Shown here piece by piece: positions 22,976 through 35,109 of a stretch of DNA of 64,000 nt. This DNA is from Delphinapterus leucas (lineage: Eukaryota > Chordata > Mammalia > Artiodactyla > Monodontidae). Within the stretch, counting starts at the first letter, position 1. Every line of letters begins with the position of its first letter. The stretch is taken from positions 231,919 through 295,918 of the forward strand of contig NW_022098049.1 of assembly GCF_002288925.2 (NCBI RefSeq), written 5' to 3'. Position numbers and translations under genes: made by a program. The notes below the pieces were generated by a model that searched no databases, was not told the origin of the DNA, and worked only from the letters and a program-made list of their open reading frames with translations.

Positions 22976-22989
22976 AGGAGTGAATGCAA

Positions 22990-23405
22990 TAAAGTACAAA
23001 CATGGCTCTGTTATTTATTTCTACTAACAGATTGTGATGCTATCAAAATTACAAACTGTGGGTAACTTTGGTGAGAATTTCCAGTGAGAATTTGAACACA
23101 GTGAGTTAAATATTAATATGGAATTAAATAAGGAAAATCAGTCATAAAGAAGTAGCTACAAATATAAAAATAGAATTTGGAGAATGCTAAAGTATCAAAA
23201 ACCATCAAAAATGTGCCTACTAAACACATTTATGTCAGTTGACTATATTTGCCCAAAAGGAATTTTAAAAATACTTTGGTGTATTCTATTTTTATTTGGA
23301 AAAAAATTGTCGTGAGTCCTGTATTTTAGATAAGAAACTGTATCTTTCTTTTAAATGTGGAAGATGGGATCATTTGGAGAAGCAACATTCTCTGTGGACC
23401 ATCGG
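22990..23405. other. Unannotated AT-rich DNA
   Basis: No recognised element. Confidence 0.45.
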
Positions 23406-23407
23406 AA

Positions 23408-23655
23408 TTAATAATAATAGCTAATATTTATTACATGTTTACTATGTGTAAGGTACAATGCCAACCACATATTTTCGTGAATATGTTATATAATTGGTCC
23501 ACAAGCCTATGAAGTTAGTACAGACATTTTCTTCATTCTCAGATGTGAAATGGACAAAGAGAAGTAAAATACTTTGACCAAGATCACACAGAAAGGGAAT
23601 GAAACTGAGGTGGAATTCCAAGCCACACAGTCTAAATCCAGAGTCTGAGTCCTAG
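23408..23655 (-). repeat. MIR SINE, antisense, near full length
   Basis: 'tttactatgtgtaaggtaca', 'aagttagtacagacattttc', 'accaagatcacacag', 'ccaagccacacagtctaaat' follow the antisense MIR order. Confidence 0.75.
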
Positions 23656-23695
23656 TTCTTAAGTCTGAAAGCTGTATTACCTCATTCTCTGGAGT

Positions 23696-23847
23696 CTTGC
23701 TATTCAAAGTGTGGCCCGTGTCAGTATCATCACCATCAATTGAGAGCTTGATAAAATGCAGAGCCTCAGGCCCCAACTTGGACCTAGTGTACTAGAATCT
23801 GCACTTTACCAAAATGTCGTGGTCACATTAAAGTTTGAGAAGCACTG
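23696..23847 (+). mobile_element. MER20-like hAT-Charlie element
   Basis: 'attcaaagtgtggcccgtg' near the start, 'gcctcaggccccaacttgg' inside, and 'attaaagtttgagaagcact' at the end. MER20 order, non-autonomous. Confidence 0.8.
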
Positions 23848-23849
23848 CT

Positions 23850-24865
23850 ACAGAGCAGTTTAGAACACTACTAATTTTGTACTAGATTGTAAAATGTCTC
23901 TACCGAAAGATAACAATCTTTGTTGGAAAAACTCTAAATTCTTTTCAAGTCTAATTCTCTTCTTCCAAACTTATCTTGTCAGAGTCATCATGCCACAATG
24001 TTCTTAAGTCCCTTTAGGAATCATCATTCTCTCAATTTTTAAAGTGTTGCCTGAAGGCGGTGCTGTCTCTACTCCTAAGTGGGTTTTGAGACAAGAACCA
24101 CCCTGGTACACTCTGGTACTGTCAGAGTCCCAAAGCAATAGACCCAAAAGCAGAGGTCATGTGGCAAGCTTCACTTTGATCCTTTCCTCTTCAAAAAACT
24201 ATAGCAAATATTTGCACAGTTTACAATAACAATTTTACACACACAGAGAAAAATACATATTTGATTAACTTGAGGTTGAAATGCTTCAAATTGGAGTATT
24301 TACTGAGGATTACAGTCTCTCAGGTATCTACAAAGTCCTCCGTTTGCTTATGAATCACTTCACTGCCCTTACATAAACTACTGGCAATGAGCTGTTGAAG
24401 GGAATTTATGTAGCCCTGGACTTCAAGGAACTATTTCAGAAGGCAAAGGAAAGCAGGCTAAAATCAAAGAAGAGAAAGTTGTATCTGTCAGCTAGGGGTC
24501 TCAAAGTTTATAGCCATTGTATATTTCCAGCTTTCAGAGTTTAGAATCTTAGATCAAAATTTAGACAACTATAGGGCGTGAACTGAACGAGTATATGCAC
24601 TAAGTAACATATAAATATTAGCACCCTCAAAGAAGTAAATGTTTTAGGCTATCTCCGGAGGGGCATTCAGAGAATACGTACTGGACAAAGAGGGCCCAGA
24701 GGAATTTTTTTTGCCAATTAGTAAGGCAGCTTCTCATAGATAGTATTTAAGTACCTTCTTATATAATATAATGCTTCTTATTGAAAGTGAAGTTTGTATT
24801 CACCAAGCCTATCCTGAGTGAGCCTTACAGGACCAGAGATTAATAGAACGAGACAAACTTACCCT
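23850..24865. other. Unannotated DNA
   Basis: About 1 kb without recognised repeats or coding signal. Confidence 0.45.
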
Positions 24866-24867
24866 TG

Positions 24868-25035
24868 AACCTTAGTTCCGCCTCTTATAAAATTCATGGC
24901 CTTAGTAGGCTGCTTCATGTTTTAAGCTTCCATTTTATCATCTGTAACAGTGGGAATGCTAAACTCCTAGGTTTATTGTGAGCATTAAATGGAATTTAAT
25001 GCACCCTGGATGGCATATAGTAAGACCTCATTAAT
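24868..25035 (+). repeat. MIR SINE
   Basis: 'agttccgcctcttataaaat', 'cttccattttatcatctgta', 'tattgtgagcattaaatgg' in sense order. Confidence 0.65.
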
Positions 25036-25039
25036 TCAT

Positions 25040-26740
25040 TCCCTAAATATTTTTGAGCACCTACATGGTGGCAGATCCAAGCCCTTTTTAATAATAAGAC
25101 AAAATACTCACAGAGACCTTTGGCATTATTGACATAATCATACAAGCAAATATAAAATTGTTCTGAGAGCTGATTACAGGATTTGACCTGTTAACCAAGA
25201 CTTGTTAGAATTAAGCTAAAGATTCTAAATAATCTCAAGTACTGCATATACTGCAGAATATACTGAAGATGGAGAAGCAACACAGGTGAAAGGCAGGAGT
25301 TACCTTGAACACAGCATTCACACGTGAGCTCTGACAATTTCTTTTGTAGAAACTTCCCTTGTTTGTGAGTTAGGCATCTGAGCTATTATCACATAGTAAA
25401 GAAAGCATAGGTTTTTGCCAAAAGATTTGTGCAGTTTAAAGATGGGGTGTGTCTACTTATGACTGCATTTCAGACGTGTGGGAAGGGGGAAGTGAGTGAT
25501 CTCTGACTGTTCCCTGGCCCTCTCAAAGAAAAGAACCTTTTTATTATGTCTGCTCTTTCTGAGGATGTAATGTGGTGGCTCTCCTCATTTTTTTTTCTTT
25601 TATTTTTATGATTTTTTTCCCCCCAAAGAAATGAGGACAGGAAGACTGCCCTTCTGAACCTTCTCTCTGTCAAAGGACTTGTAGGGATTTTCAGCATGTG
25701 GAGGAAGATCAGAAAGTCTCTGCAGAACTTCTGCCAAGCGGCTGAAGTCACAGACTCTTCCCACACTCCCCCGGGTCTCGTCAATTCTTATCAAGGATTC
25801 AGGGGTGGCGGCAGCAGCCTTTCCACTTCAGCAAAGGAAGCAAATGAAGCATGGGAAAAGAAAACTAACGCTGAGAAGCACAGGGCCCCTATCAAATGTC
25901 AGTTATTCTGTCTCTGACCATCAAAGAGGCTTAGGTTTGTGTGGAAGTGGACGTCGAGGCTAACAGCTCTCAGCTCGACGGGTGTCACAGGGAGGAATGT
26001 TTATTTCTGGGTACGTTTTGCAGAAGTTGTGTGGTGGGGACCCAGAAGTTAAGGGGAATAGGTGGAGTCAAATTTTCAAAACACTTGACCTTCCTTAGTT
26101 CTGTCTTTAAAACCTAGTCCCATGCATTCAGCATGTTAGGTCCCCACATGGCTAACAAAGCCCGACCTCCTGGCTCAGTGCACTGAAGGCTTCTTGGAGG
26201 GCGTACAAAGCGTTTTGAATAGTTAAATGTAAATGAATCAGGAACACATGGATTCAATTTCCCTGGAAAATCACATGTGCTTGGAAATGAAGGGGGGCAG
26301 TGTCTGGCCAAATGTGCTTTGATTTATCTGACCCCAAAATATAGTCCTCCGCTCTCCTGTCCTCCCCTCAAAATCATTCAAAACTTTGGTTAATGTCAAA
26401 CCATGGCTGGGTTCTTGAGATCCTTGAAACCTGGAGAGGTTTGAGTTCCTGGAATGCCCCACTGAGATAAAAAGGGCATTCAGGGAGCCTTATTCCACTC
26501 CCTGACCCCAACTAAAGGATCTCGCATGGTTTTCTTCTATTTAATGGGTTTAAATTAAGGCAAAGATGTGATGATGTTAGTTCAGTCACAGAACTAACCA
26601 CCTAATACAATCCATGGAAGCCTTTGCTTCCTGCAGTGAACATTTTTATTCATAGGACATGGCCCTGCAAATCACTTCTGCCAGGAAAAATCAGGTTTGC
26701 TTTATCTAGGAAACCACCGCTTAGATGAAGACGTAGAGTT
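25040..26740. other. Unannotated DNA with one more GC-rich patch
   Basis: No recognised repeat. Between about 25640 and 25990 the base composition is richer in G and C, and overlapping frames exist on both strands (25696-25917 forward, 73 residues; 25470-25784 reverse, 104 residues). None resembles a known protein, and no convincing splice pair or promoter is visible. A conserved non-coding element or non-coding exon cannot be excluded. Confidence 0.4.
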
Positions 26741-26742
26741 AT

Positions 26743-26791
26743 ATACAACTATCATCATCGTCGCCATCACCACCATCATTACCCTCATACA
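26743..26791. repeat. Imperfect (CAT/CAC)n triplet repeat
   Basis: 'catcatcgtcgccatcacc' and following triplets; short and interrupted. Confidence 0.8.
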
Positions 26792-26794
26792 CCG

Positions 26795-27468
26795 AACATC
26801 TGTCAAGTGTTTTAGAAGTTTCAGAACACCTTTGAAAATAATTATCACATTTAATAGCCATAACTGACCCTTGCATGGAGTGTTAACGATGGAATTGTTT
26901 AATTAGGATGGCCAGGCAGAGAGATCCCTTAGTGGAGGAGCTACGGCCTGGACAATGGAAGCCTTTTGAGTCTCATAAGTTTGACTAAGCGTGCTTTAGA
27001 CCCAACTCTTCTGGTTCCCTTCTTTCTTAGGAATTTCTGATAGGGTAGAGAAGGGAAAATATAACTTTTAATCTGAGTCTCATCACAGACAAGGATCTGT
27101 CTGTGATCTGTTTGTCAGAGGCTAATATTGACTGCAGTAATTATTCATGTAATTAAGAAGAAGCTGGATAAAGCATCCATACTTTTGGTCCTTTGTCAGC
27201 ATTAATCAGTTTTGCCCTGTCCTTTTCCTCCTCCTTTTTCGGCCAGTTGGAGACCACAACCTATTTAGGCATGCACTCCTTCCTGGCTCACTTTCTGTCT
27301 ACCCACCTGCCTAACCTTGTTTTCTTGGTGTCTTCATAAGGGTTATTCCATTGGTTGTGATTTTGTCCTATGAGAATGCGTGACCATTTAATAACTGAGG
27401 GCAGAGCAGGAAGACATTATGGGTGACTGCTGACTAACTCTCCAAGGGTATCATGGACCAGGCTCAGC
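26795..27468. other. Unannotated DNA
   Basis: No recognised element beyond a faint MIR-like trace near 26800-26870. Confidence 0.4.
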
Positions 27469-27469
27469 T

Positions 27470-27775
27470 TATCCTGCACCTACCTAGCCATCGTTCACTC
27501 CATACCTTCCCATGTTTTATATTTCAGCTCAAAGTCTCCTCTCTAAGGAAAGCTTTCCTATTCTCCAGACTAAATGAGGTGTCTTTGGCACTCCTTGTAT
27601 TCCCTTCTTCTTTAACTTCATAGCAATGTTGAGAGTTTGTAATTATGAATTGGTTTATATTGTCATTTGATTACTGTCACTCATCCTTGGCTAGACCATA
27701 GGCTCAAAAGAGCATGGCATGCTTTGTCCTACCTCCATTATATGTTCCTAGTGGCTAGCACAGTTATCCTAAAAT
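27470..27775 (+). repeat. L2 LINE fragment, sense
   Basis: 'ctcaaagtctcctctctaag' and 'gaaagctttcctattctcca', then 'ctagaccataggctcaaaag' and 'ttcctagtggctagcacag' are L2 3' landmarks in order. Confidence 0.75.
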
Positions 27776-27829
27776 TTTTGGAAGCTGTATCTCCCTGCAG
27801 TGGGCGGATTCAATAAAAACCGTACTGAC

Positions 27830-27915
27830 TATCCACTTTTTTTGTGTCAGACATATCACTAAATCCTGGGGATAACATAATGAACAAAACTCATGATCCC
27901 CGTCCCTTCCAAACT
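27830..27915 (-). repeat. L2 LINE 3' fragment, antisense
   Basis: 'aaatcctggggataacataa' and 'tgaacaaaactcatgatccc' match the antisense L2 tail region. Confidence 0.5.
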
Positions 27916-27919
27916 TACC

Positions 27920-28575
27920 TGTCAATATTTGCCCACCCTCTCTCTGCTCTAATCATATATTTTGCTTATTGTTTCTTGAACATTTCCATCTAAGCCCACT
28001 GTAATACCTTTGATCAAAATGTCATTCTTCCAGATATTTACTTTTTTTTCCTTCCTATTTTCCTGAAGTGTAGATTGAAGTCCATGTTTTGGAAGATTTC
28101 TAGGAGTCCCCCAAACAAATTCTTCAAAACAGTTACAGATTTTAACAGAGTACACAACATTCTCCCTGCATTTCTTAGCCTCTCGTGGTTGGGTGTGGTC
28201 ATGTCCCATCCTCTCCAGTGAGTGAAGTGGTGGCTACAGCTTCTGTATCATATACTTAAAAAGGAAATTGTTTGCTTTCTACTTCAAATCTGTTTGCTTC
28301 TTACCTTGACCAGGAATGTGAACAATTATGATGGAAACCCATCTTCAACCATGCAGGCAAAAACAAGTCTCCAAGATGGAACAGAGAAGCAAGATAAAGT
28401 AGCACTTGCTTATCCTCTAGCCTTGTCCTCAGACTCTCTGGTGAGATAGAGAGAAAATTCCATCTTATTTAACATGCTATATTTTGGGGTCCCTTTGTTC
28501 TCATAGCTAAATCTGTACCCTAAAATATGCATATGTTTTCCTAGAATTCTGAACTGGAAATGATCAATTCTAATC
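27920..28575. other. Unannotated DNA
   Basis: No recognised element. Frames at 27949-28209 and 28222-28449 have no recognised similarity. Confidence 0.45.
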
Positions 28576-28577
28576 CC

Positions 28578-29195
28578 CCTGTAATAGGCAAAATGCTTCT
28601 CCCCTCCCAAAGATGCCCATGCCCTAATCATTAGAACCTGTGAATATGCTGTGTTTCACGAAAAAAGGGACTTTGCAGATGTAATTAAAATTATGGACCT
28701 TAAAACAGGGAGATTTTTAATTATTTGGGTATGCACAGTCTAATCTCACAAGCCCTTTCCAGCCAAGAATGTACTCTGTCCGGAAGCAGAGGAAAGTCAG
28801 CAAAAGAAAAAGTCAGAGAGATTCCACAGTGGGAAGGACTCAATGTGCCATTGCTGGTTTGAAGATAGAGGAGGCAAGGTGACAAGGAACACAAGCTCGC
28901 AGGACCTGCGTGCATGTGAGAGGCTCCAGGCTAGAACAGGAACCTCAGTCCTACAGTCACAAGGAACTGAACTCTGCCGAGAACTTGAACGTACTTAGAA
29001 GTGAATTCTCCTCTGGAACCTCCAGATAAAAGCCCAGGCCTGCCAGCATCTCAATTTCAGACTTGTAAGACTTAGAGCAGAGGAACCAGCTGAGCCTACC
29101 TGGACTCATTGCAGGTTTCTGACCTGCAGAACTGAGAGAGAATACACGTCTTGTTTTAGCTGTTAAGTGCGTGGTCATCTTTTATGACACCATGT
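28578..29195 (+). repeat. MaLR-type (MLT1-like) LTR remnant, sense
   Basis: Begins 'gtaataggcaaaatgcttct'. Order: 'gaacctgtgaatatgctgtg', 'gggactttgcagatgtaatt', then 'ctgccagcatctcaatttca' and 'gcagaactgagagagaatac'. Long, diverged solo LTR. Confidence 0.65.
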
Positions 29196-29395
29196 GTTTC
29201 CTAAGGCTGCACTAAGAAGTGACTACCACCTTGGGGGCTTAAAACAACAGAAATTCACATTGCATTTAGGATTGTATGTGGAGTCCACTGAGATAATCCA
29301 GGATAAACTCTTCTTCTCAAGATCCCTCACTTAATCATATTGTTTGCCATATAAGGTAATATTTATAGGTTCTGGGTATTAGGAAGTGAATAGAT
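29196..29395 (-). repeat. MaLR-type (MLT1-like) LTR remnant, antisense
   Basis: 'ggcttaaaacaacagaaatt', 'gagataatccaggataaact', 'ttgccatataaggtaatatt', 'ataggttctgggtattagg' is the antisense order of this LTR type. It abuts the sense LTR on its left, giving a 3'-to-3' arrangement. Confidence 0.65.
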
Positions 29396-29599
29396 ATGTT
29401 TGTGCGGCAGTTTGGGTTTGTTTTTTTTTTTTCCAGCTTACCACAAGCAGCAGTAGAAAATGAAGACCCTGCTCATTTTACAGAGTAAGAAAACAGTGAC
29501 CAAAAATGTTATATGACAGGTATACTGTCACATGGCTTGTTACGGAAAGAGAAAACCATAGGATGAGTTGAAACAATGGCTCAGTCACCTATTCGGTGC

Positions 29600-29745
29600 A
29601 GATATGTAGCTGTTTTCCTATATGTAAAATAGAGCTAATAGTATGTACATTTCAAGACTGTGGTACACTAAATGTGGTACTATAAAGTACCTTGGAGTAT
29701 ACTTAGCATACAGTAGATGCTTAATAAATGGCTGCTGTAATTGTC
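29600..29745 (+). repeat. MIR SINE 3' part
   Basis: 'ctatatgtaaaatagagcta' and 'gtagatgcttaataaatgg' fit the MIR 3' half. Confidence 0.55.
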
Positions 29746-29749
29746 ATCA

Positions 29750-30735
29750 TCTGATATGAAGGAAGATGACAGTTTTTTTGTAACTTCTCATTCCTCTGAT
29801 CATTTGTAGAACTGTGGCTCTACTCATTACACCCTAGTATTTACTTGGTAAACATTTAAGCAATGTTTGTGGATCATATTGATTTAATGCAAATAACTCT
29901 GGATTGCCCCGGGGGACAGTCTCTACCTATCGTACTCAATAGAAACAGATTCAATTGCAAAAGCATTGAAGGACAAGGCAGACTAAAACAGAACAAAACA
30001 AAGCAACAACTGGGGGTGTACAGTGAGATGCCCCCTCGCACATCTTTGGCTTATTTATCTCCCCCAAACTCCTTGCCTCATGACCACTGCTTCTTTCTTT
30101 GCCTCTGTTTGCTCCAGACTCTAGCTTGTCTCATTCCGTTCCCTTCTCCTTCTCTCTCACTGATTTTTTCTTCTCTAGAAGCTCCATGGTTTTTGTACGA
30201 TGCAAGTCAATTTAAACAGTATCTCTCGGATTTTCCGAATACACGTCTCCACCACTGACCAATATCAGCATCTCAATGGGCTGAGCAAAGCAAGTGAATA
30301 ATTCTTTAGAAGAGAGATGAGTCAAAATTACAACTTTTGTTTTTCTGTATCGTTCCTGTCATAGTCTCATGTGTTAAAAGATATATATATATATAGAAGG
30401 TGAGGAACAGAAACTCAGGATACCAGTGTTGCCGTAGGGATTATTGAACTGCCAGCACAATCTGCATAGACTTCTTGGGAAGACGTTTTGTTCTGGGCAA
30501 AGGGATGGTCTTGGTAAGCACATTATTTTGTTGGTTTTTCTTGAAATCCTAGACTGTATGGGACGCCTGATAAATCCACCAGAATCATATAGAGCTTGAA
30601 TACGGGCATAAGCATGTATAAAATACCCTTCATATTAAAAAAAATTACATACACAGGAAGTTAAAAACCAATACTTTTCAGGTAATTATAGAATCTTGTG
30701 TGTGGTTTTATACACTCTGGAAGAAGTGGGGGAGT
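29750..30735. other. Unannotated DNA
   Basis: No recognised element apart from a short (TA) tract near 30380-30396. The 131-residue frame at 29863-30258 has no recognised similarity and no supporting gene context. Confidence 0.4.
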
Positions 30736-30739
30736 GGGA

Positions 30740-31222
30740 GGCATAATAATGACCTCCCACATATGTCTGCATCTTAATCCCTGGAGCCAGTGAATCCGTG
30801 TCAGAAGGGAAATAAGGTTGCTTATTGAAGTAAGGTTGCTAATAAGCAGATAGGAAGATCATCCCAATAATGCAGCGGGCCCAGTATAGTCAGAGGGATC
30901 CTAAAAGGTAGAAGAAGGAGACAGAGGAGAGGCAGAAGATGTGAATACAGAAGAATGGTCAGAAAAATGCGATGTTATTGGCTTTGAAGATGGAGAAAGG
31001 GGCTCTGACGGAAAGACCGTGGGTAGCCTCTAGAAGCTGGAAAAGGCAGGGAAATGGACTTACTTCTCCCAGAAAGAAAGGTACCCCTGCCAGTACCTTG
31101 ATTTTAGCCTAGTGAGACTTGTGTCTGACTTCTAATCTACAGAACCCTATAATAATGTTTATGTTGTTTTGCCAACAAGTACGTGGTAATTTTTTAGGGC
31201 AGTCATAGAAACCTACCACTGA
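30740..31222 (+). repeat. MaLR-type (MLT1-like) LTR remnant, sense
   Basis: 'ataatgacctcccacatatg', 'atcttaatccctggagcc', 'gggtagcctctagaagctgg' and 'tttgccaacaagtacgtggt' appear in LTR order. Solo remnant. Confidence 0.65.
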
Positions 31223-31224
31223 GG

Positions 31225-32355
31225 ACTTAGTCTAAATTGTGTTATTTAACTTACGTGACTTCCTGTGCTGCTTTAATTAGGGATATCCTATCTTTATACA
31301 ATTCTTCTCTCTCATACTAAACACTGTCGTTAATAATCCATTTTTCTATGTATGACATGTTGGAGCAATGTCAGAATAACAAAGTCTTTTTTTGAGAAAA
31401 TGTGATAATTAATTAACTTATAGTTGCAATAAAAATAGAATCAGTTGAAATGATCCTGGAGATATAGTCTTTCCTCTTTTTAACAGGAGATGGGGATGAG
31501 GAATCTGACACATATCTGAGGTATTTCTACAGCAGGAGATCTTGACCAGCAATGGATGTACCTACTGTACCACCTTAAAACAGCATCCCTTATCATGATT
31601 GCATCTGAGATCAGACAGAAAGCTTTATTGGTAAAATAGTGAGCCTTAGGGAATCTCTTTCTCCTCCTAACCCCCAAAGAAAGAGCTGACTAACTCTAAA
31701 CAGTATAAGTTTTCTTCCTTTGTCATTTTCCTTTAGCAACACTAGGTCATTGGGTATAGTCATTTAAAATCCTTTACTCTTAGATTTGAACTTCACTTTT
31801 GTCAAAGTAGGAGCATGATGGAGACAGAAAAAAGCATCTTTGATTTACTGCCAAACTTTTTAACCTACTGATCTTATTTAGTAGAATAATTATCAACTTC
31901 ACTATTCCAGAGCAGGACAAACCAACAATAAACCCATAATTATTTCTGTTGAAGGGACAGACTCCCTGGAAACAATGGGCCGGAAAATTATTATTTATCA
32001 GTGCAACAAAGTATAAATTTTAAAAAGGTGTCATTTGAAAGAAATAAAAGTATAGGGATACTTTCATCTGAGAATTTTCCCACTAGAGGAGCTTTTTACA
32101 GGTAAACTAGAGGTTTGAATGCAAGAAATTCTTCAATTCCTGCTCACTCCCAAAATATCTCCGAGCCTTAAAAATTGATGCTCTCTTTCTGTCTCACACA
32201 CTCCTCTCCCCTCTTCTCATACTGCTTTGGGAAACTTTAGTGTTAACATCCTGAGATATTGTGATTTATAGGAAAAATATAAATTTGGTCATTCAGATGA
32301 CCAAAATATATTTCTCATATATATTTGGCCTTTGTCCAAGGTTCCTGAGTCACAA
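31225..32355. other. Unannotated DNA
   Basis: About 1.1 kb with no recognised element. Confidence 0.45.
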
Positions 32356-32359
32356 CTCC

Positions 32360-33055
32360 CAAAACCTTTGGCATTTCCTAAGTGTGGAGAGTGAGGAAGG
32401 TGTCTCTTGTTATGTTAATGTTTTAATGAGGTAACTTTGGACCCCACCCAAGGAAGGAGGCTGGTTGTCAGGAGGACCAACATTGTGATTAAAGGGTTGG
32501 AACTTTCAGTCTCCCTCCCCTTTACTTTAGGGAGAAGAGAAGACCTGAAGGTTAAATCAGTCGCCAATAGCCAGTGATTTAATCAATCGTAACAGTGTAG
32601 GACATCTCCACAAAAGCCCAGGAGGACAGGGTTCCAAGAGCTCCCAGGTTGGTGAACACACGGAGGTGCCTGGAGAGGGCATGGGAGCTCTGCACCCTTT
32701 CCCCATACCTTGCCTCATGCATCTCTTCCATCTGGCTGTTCTTGAGTTCCATCCTTTTGTAATAAACCAGTGATCTAGTAAGTAAAATATTGCTTTGAGT
32801 TCTGTGAGCTGCTCTAGCAAATTAATTGAACCCAATGAGCTGGAGCCCCCAACCTATAGCTAGTTGGTCAGAAGCACAGGTGACAACCTAGCCTTGTGAC
32901 TGGGATAGAACTGGCTGTGGGGCAGTCTTGTAGGACTGAACCCTCAACCTATGGAATCTGATGCCTATTTTCCTGGTACGTGGTGCCAGAATTGAGTTGA
33001 ATTCTTGGACACCCTGCTGGTATCTGAGAATTGCTTGGTGGTGCGGGGGGGGGGG
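32360..33055 (+). repeat. Ancient solo LTR, family not assigned
   Basis: A long coherent block matching a mammalian ERV LTR that I recognise by text but cannot name: 'ccagtgatttaatcaatcgt', 'gacagggttccaagagctcc', 'catgcatctcttccatctgg', a polyadenylation signal AATAAA at 32761-32766, then U5-like 'ttgagttctgtgagctgctc' and 'agttggtcagaagcacaggt'. It ends beside a 12-G run at 33045-33056. No internal viral genes and no second LTR seen. Confidence 0.65.
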
Positions 33056-33164
33056 GAACCTCCATGAATTTGGTGACTAGGGGGAAGTAGCAAAGGAGAC
33101 TCACAGGAAAGGATGACGTAGTAGAGGAGAGCTGGATTTATCCGCATATAGCAAATGGAAGACT

Positions 33165-33715
33165 GAGGTTTTTCCATTACACATCCTCTCCACACTGACT
33201 CCTTTTTTCTAACTGGCCTCTGAGCCTTTGTTCACTCTCCAAAACATTATTTACAAGGCCCTTTGTGATCTCTCCCCTGCCTGCCTTTCTCTTCATTCAC
33301 AATCTGCCACTCTTCCCAAGTACACCCGGGATTTCTTCCCCACCTTCTTCCACGGCAGTTTTTCAAATGCACTCTTCTCTCCTCTGGAAGGCTCAAAGTT
33401 ATCCCGTGCTCCACCCACTGCTTTGATCCCAACACCTTTTTTTCTGGCAAATTCTTATTTGTTCTCCAACTCTTGGTTTTTCTTCCAGATACTGTCTTTG
33501 TCCTCCTTTGTCTCATATCCTTTCTGTATATTCTGACCTTGGCAGTTTTACCTATATGCTCTCCTATCATATTAAATTGCAGTCATTTGTTTATTGCCTG
33601 AGGCTTTTCACAGACCCTGAGTAACTTGACAGCTGGTTACTGTAAATCTTTTTTATCACCAAAGCTTAAGATACCACCTTCACATATAGTAGATGTTCAA
33701 TAAATGCTGAATTAG
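33165..33715 (+). repeat. L2 LINE fragment, sense, long
   Basis: 'acaaggccctttgtgatctc', 'cctgcctgcctttctcttca', 'tcttctctcctctggaaggc', and the tail 'agtagatgttcaataaatgc' give a convincing L2 3' region of about 550 bp. No open ORF2. Confidence 0.8.
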
Positions 33716-33719
33716 TAGG

Positions 33720-34868
33720 TGAACAGGTGAAACAAAAGCTGACATAATATTTTTACATTTCTCTAATTATAGACTTAATCCAGGTTGTTAGTAAATGTCA
33801 ATTTGTGGAAGAAAAATAAGGCTCAAGCCTATTACAGCCAAGTACTTATCTTCCTCTATAGTTTCAAAGTTCTTTTAAAAGAGGCATTAGCAGCTCTTTA
33901 ATACTTCAGCACTATAATCCCCTTTCCAAAAATGCCAGAGGTCACCTGGAAATTGAATGGCTGAGCAAGGATTAAAATGTAAGAATAGGGGGACTTTGGT
34001 TAAGTTAACTGGATCACTGCTTCCATGTCCTTGTTAAATATGCTTTCTGGACCATGACAAGAAAGCATCATGGGGGGTCACGGGTTGAAGAGGTTAAGGA
34101 GGAAAGAAGGTTTATTGATTGATAGTAATCAAGTCATCTTATACTGTGCTTCTCTTCTGATTACCCTGCTTATATTCTTCAACCCGATAACCTTCATTAG
34201 TGACAGACAAGAGTCCCATTTCGCCAGATTTCATGATGCTTATTTCTGTTACATAGATGCCCTGTCAGATCTCTAAATACTGGCAATCCCCATGTAAGTA
34301 AAAAATCCCCAGAGTGTTTGAAAAGAGTGGAGAGAGATTTAACTTTTCTTGAAGAATAAAAGATGATATGAAATATCGTATTCTTCTTTGGAATTAACCT
34401 TTTGCCCCTGCCAAAAGAGATGTTTAGTATAGTCCACAAATTTTCCCTCCATTTTTAGACTGAAATCTCCCAAAAAAGCCACCAAAATCATTTCCCTAGT
34501 TTATTGGCTTATATGGTAGACTGGGGGAAAGTGATGGCATTTTATATAGATAATGACCCAGGCTTATGTCTTCGTGAGCCTTGGTAGATTTCAAATAAGA
34601 GAACTAAACTACAGGCCTGAGTACTTTATGTAACTTTTTCTGCTGGTCATCTGAGCTAAAACTGTGAGATGCAGAAACAGAAAGAGTAGCTGCCTGATGA
34701 CTAACTTTTTATTTACATTTAGTCTAGCCGTACTTCTTGTTGGGTTCCATGAAGTCCTCTGCATCATCAGATAGAGCTTCCGTTTTTTTAAACTTCCTTG
34801 AGTGAGGGGTTATAAACAAATACCAAAAGAATGTAGTATGCCAAACAATCTTCCTATGTTCTTAGGAG
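33720..34868. other. Unannotated DNA
   Basis: No recognised gene or repeat. Confidence 0.45.
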
Positions 34869-34871
34869 ACA

Positions 34872-35105
34872 ATTAATACGTACTAGGCACTTACTGTGTG
34901 CCAGGTACCATGCTTGGAACTTTACATTTTATAACATATAAGAAGAGTATTAAAATGTATATAGTGTATTCCAAAAAGTTCACTGATAAAGCAGTCATTT
35001 TTGAAGCCCATTTAACAGATAAGGGAACTGAAACTAAAAGATGTTAAGCCACTTGCTCAAGGTCTTCTATCTAGAAATTATAGGAGAGAGAATTCAGGTC
35101 TTTTT
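34872..35105 (-). repeat. MIR SINE, antisense
   Basis: 'ggcacttactgtgtgccagg', 'tttaacagataagggaactg', 'acttgctcaaggtcttctat' follow the antisense MIR order. Confidence 0.75.
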
Positions 35106-35109
35106 TTCA

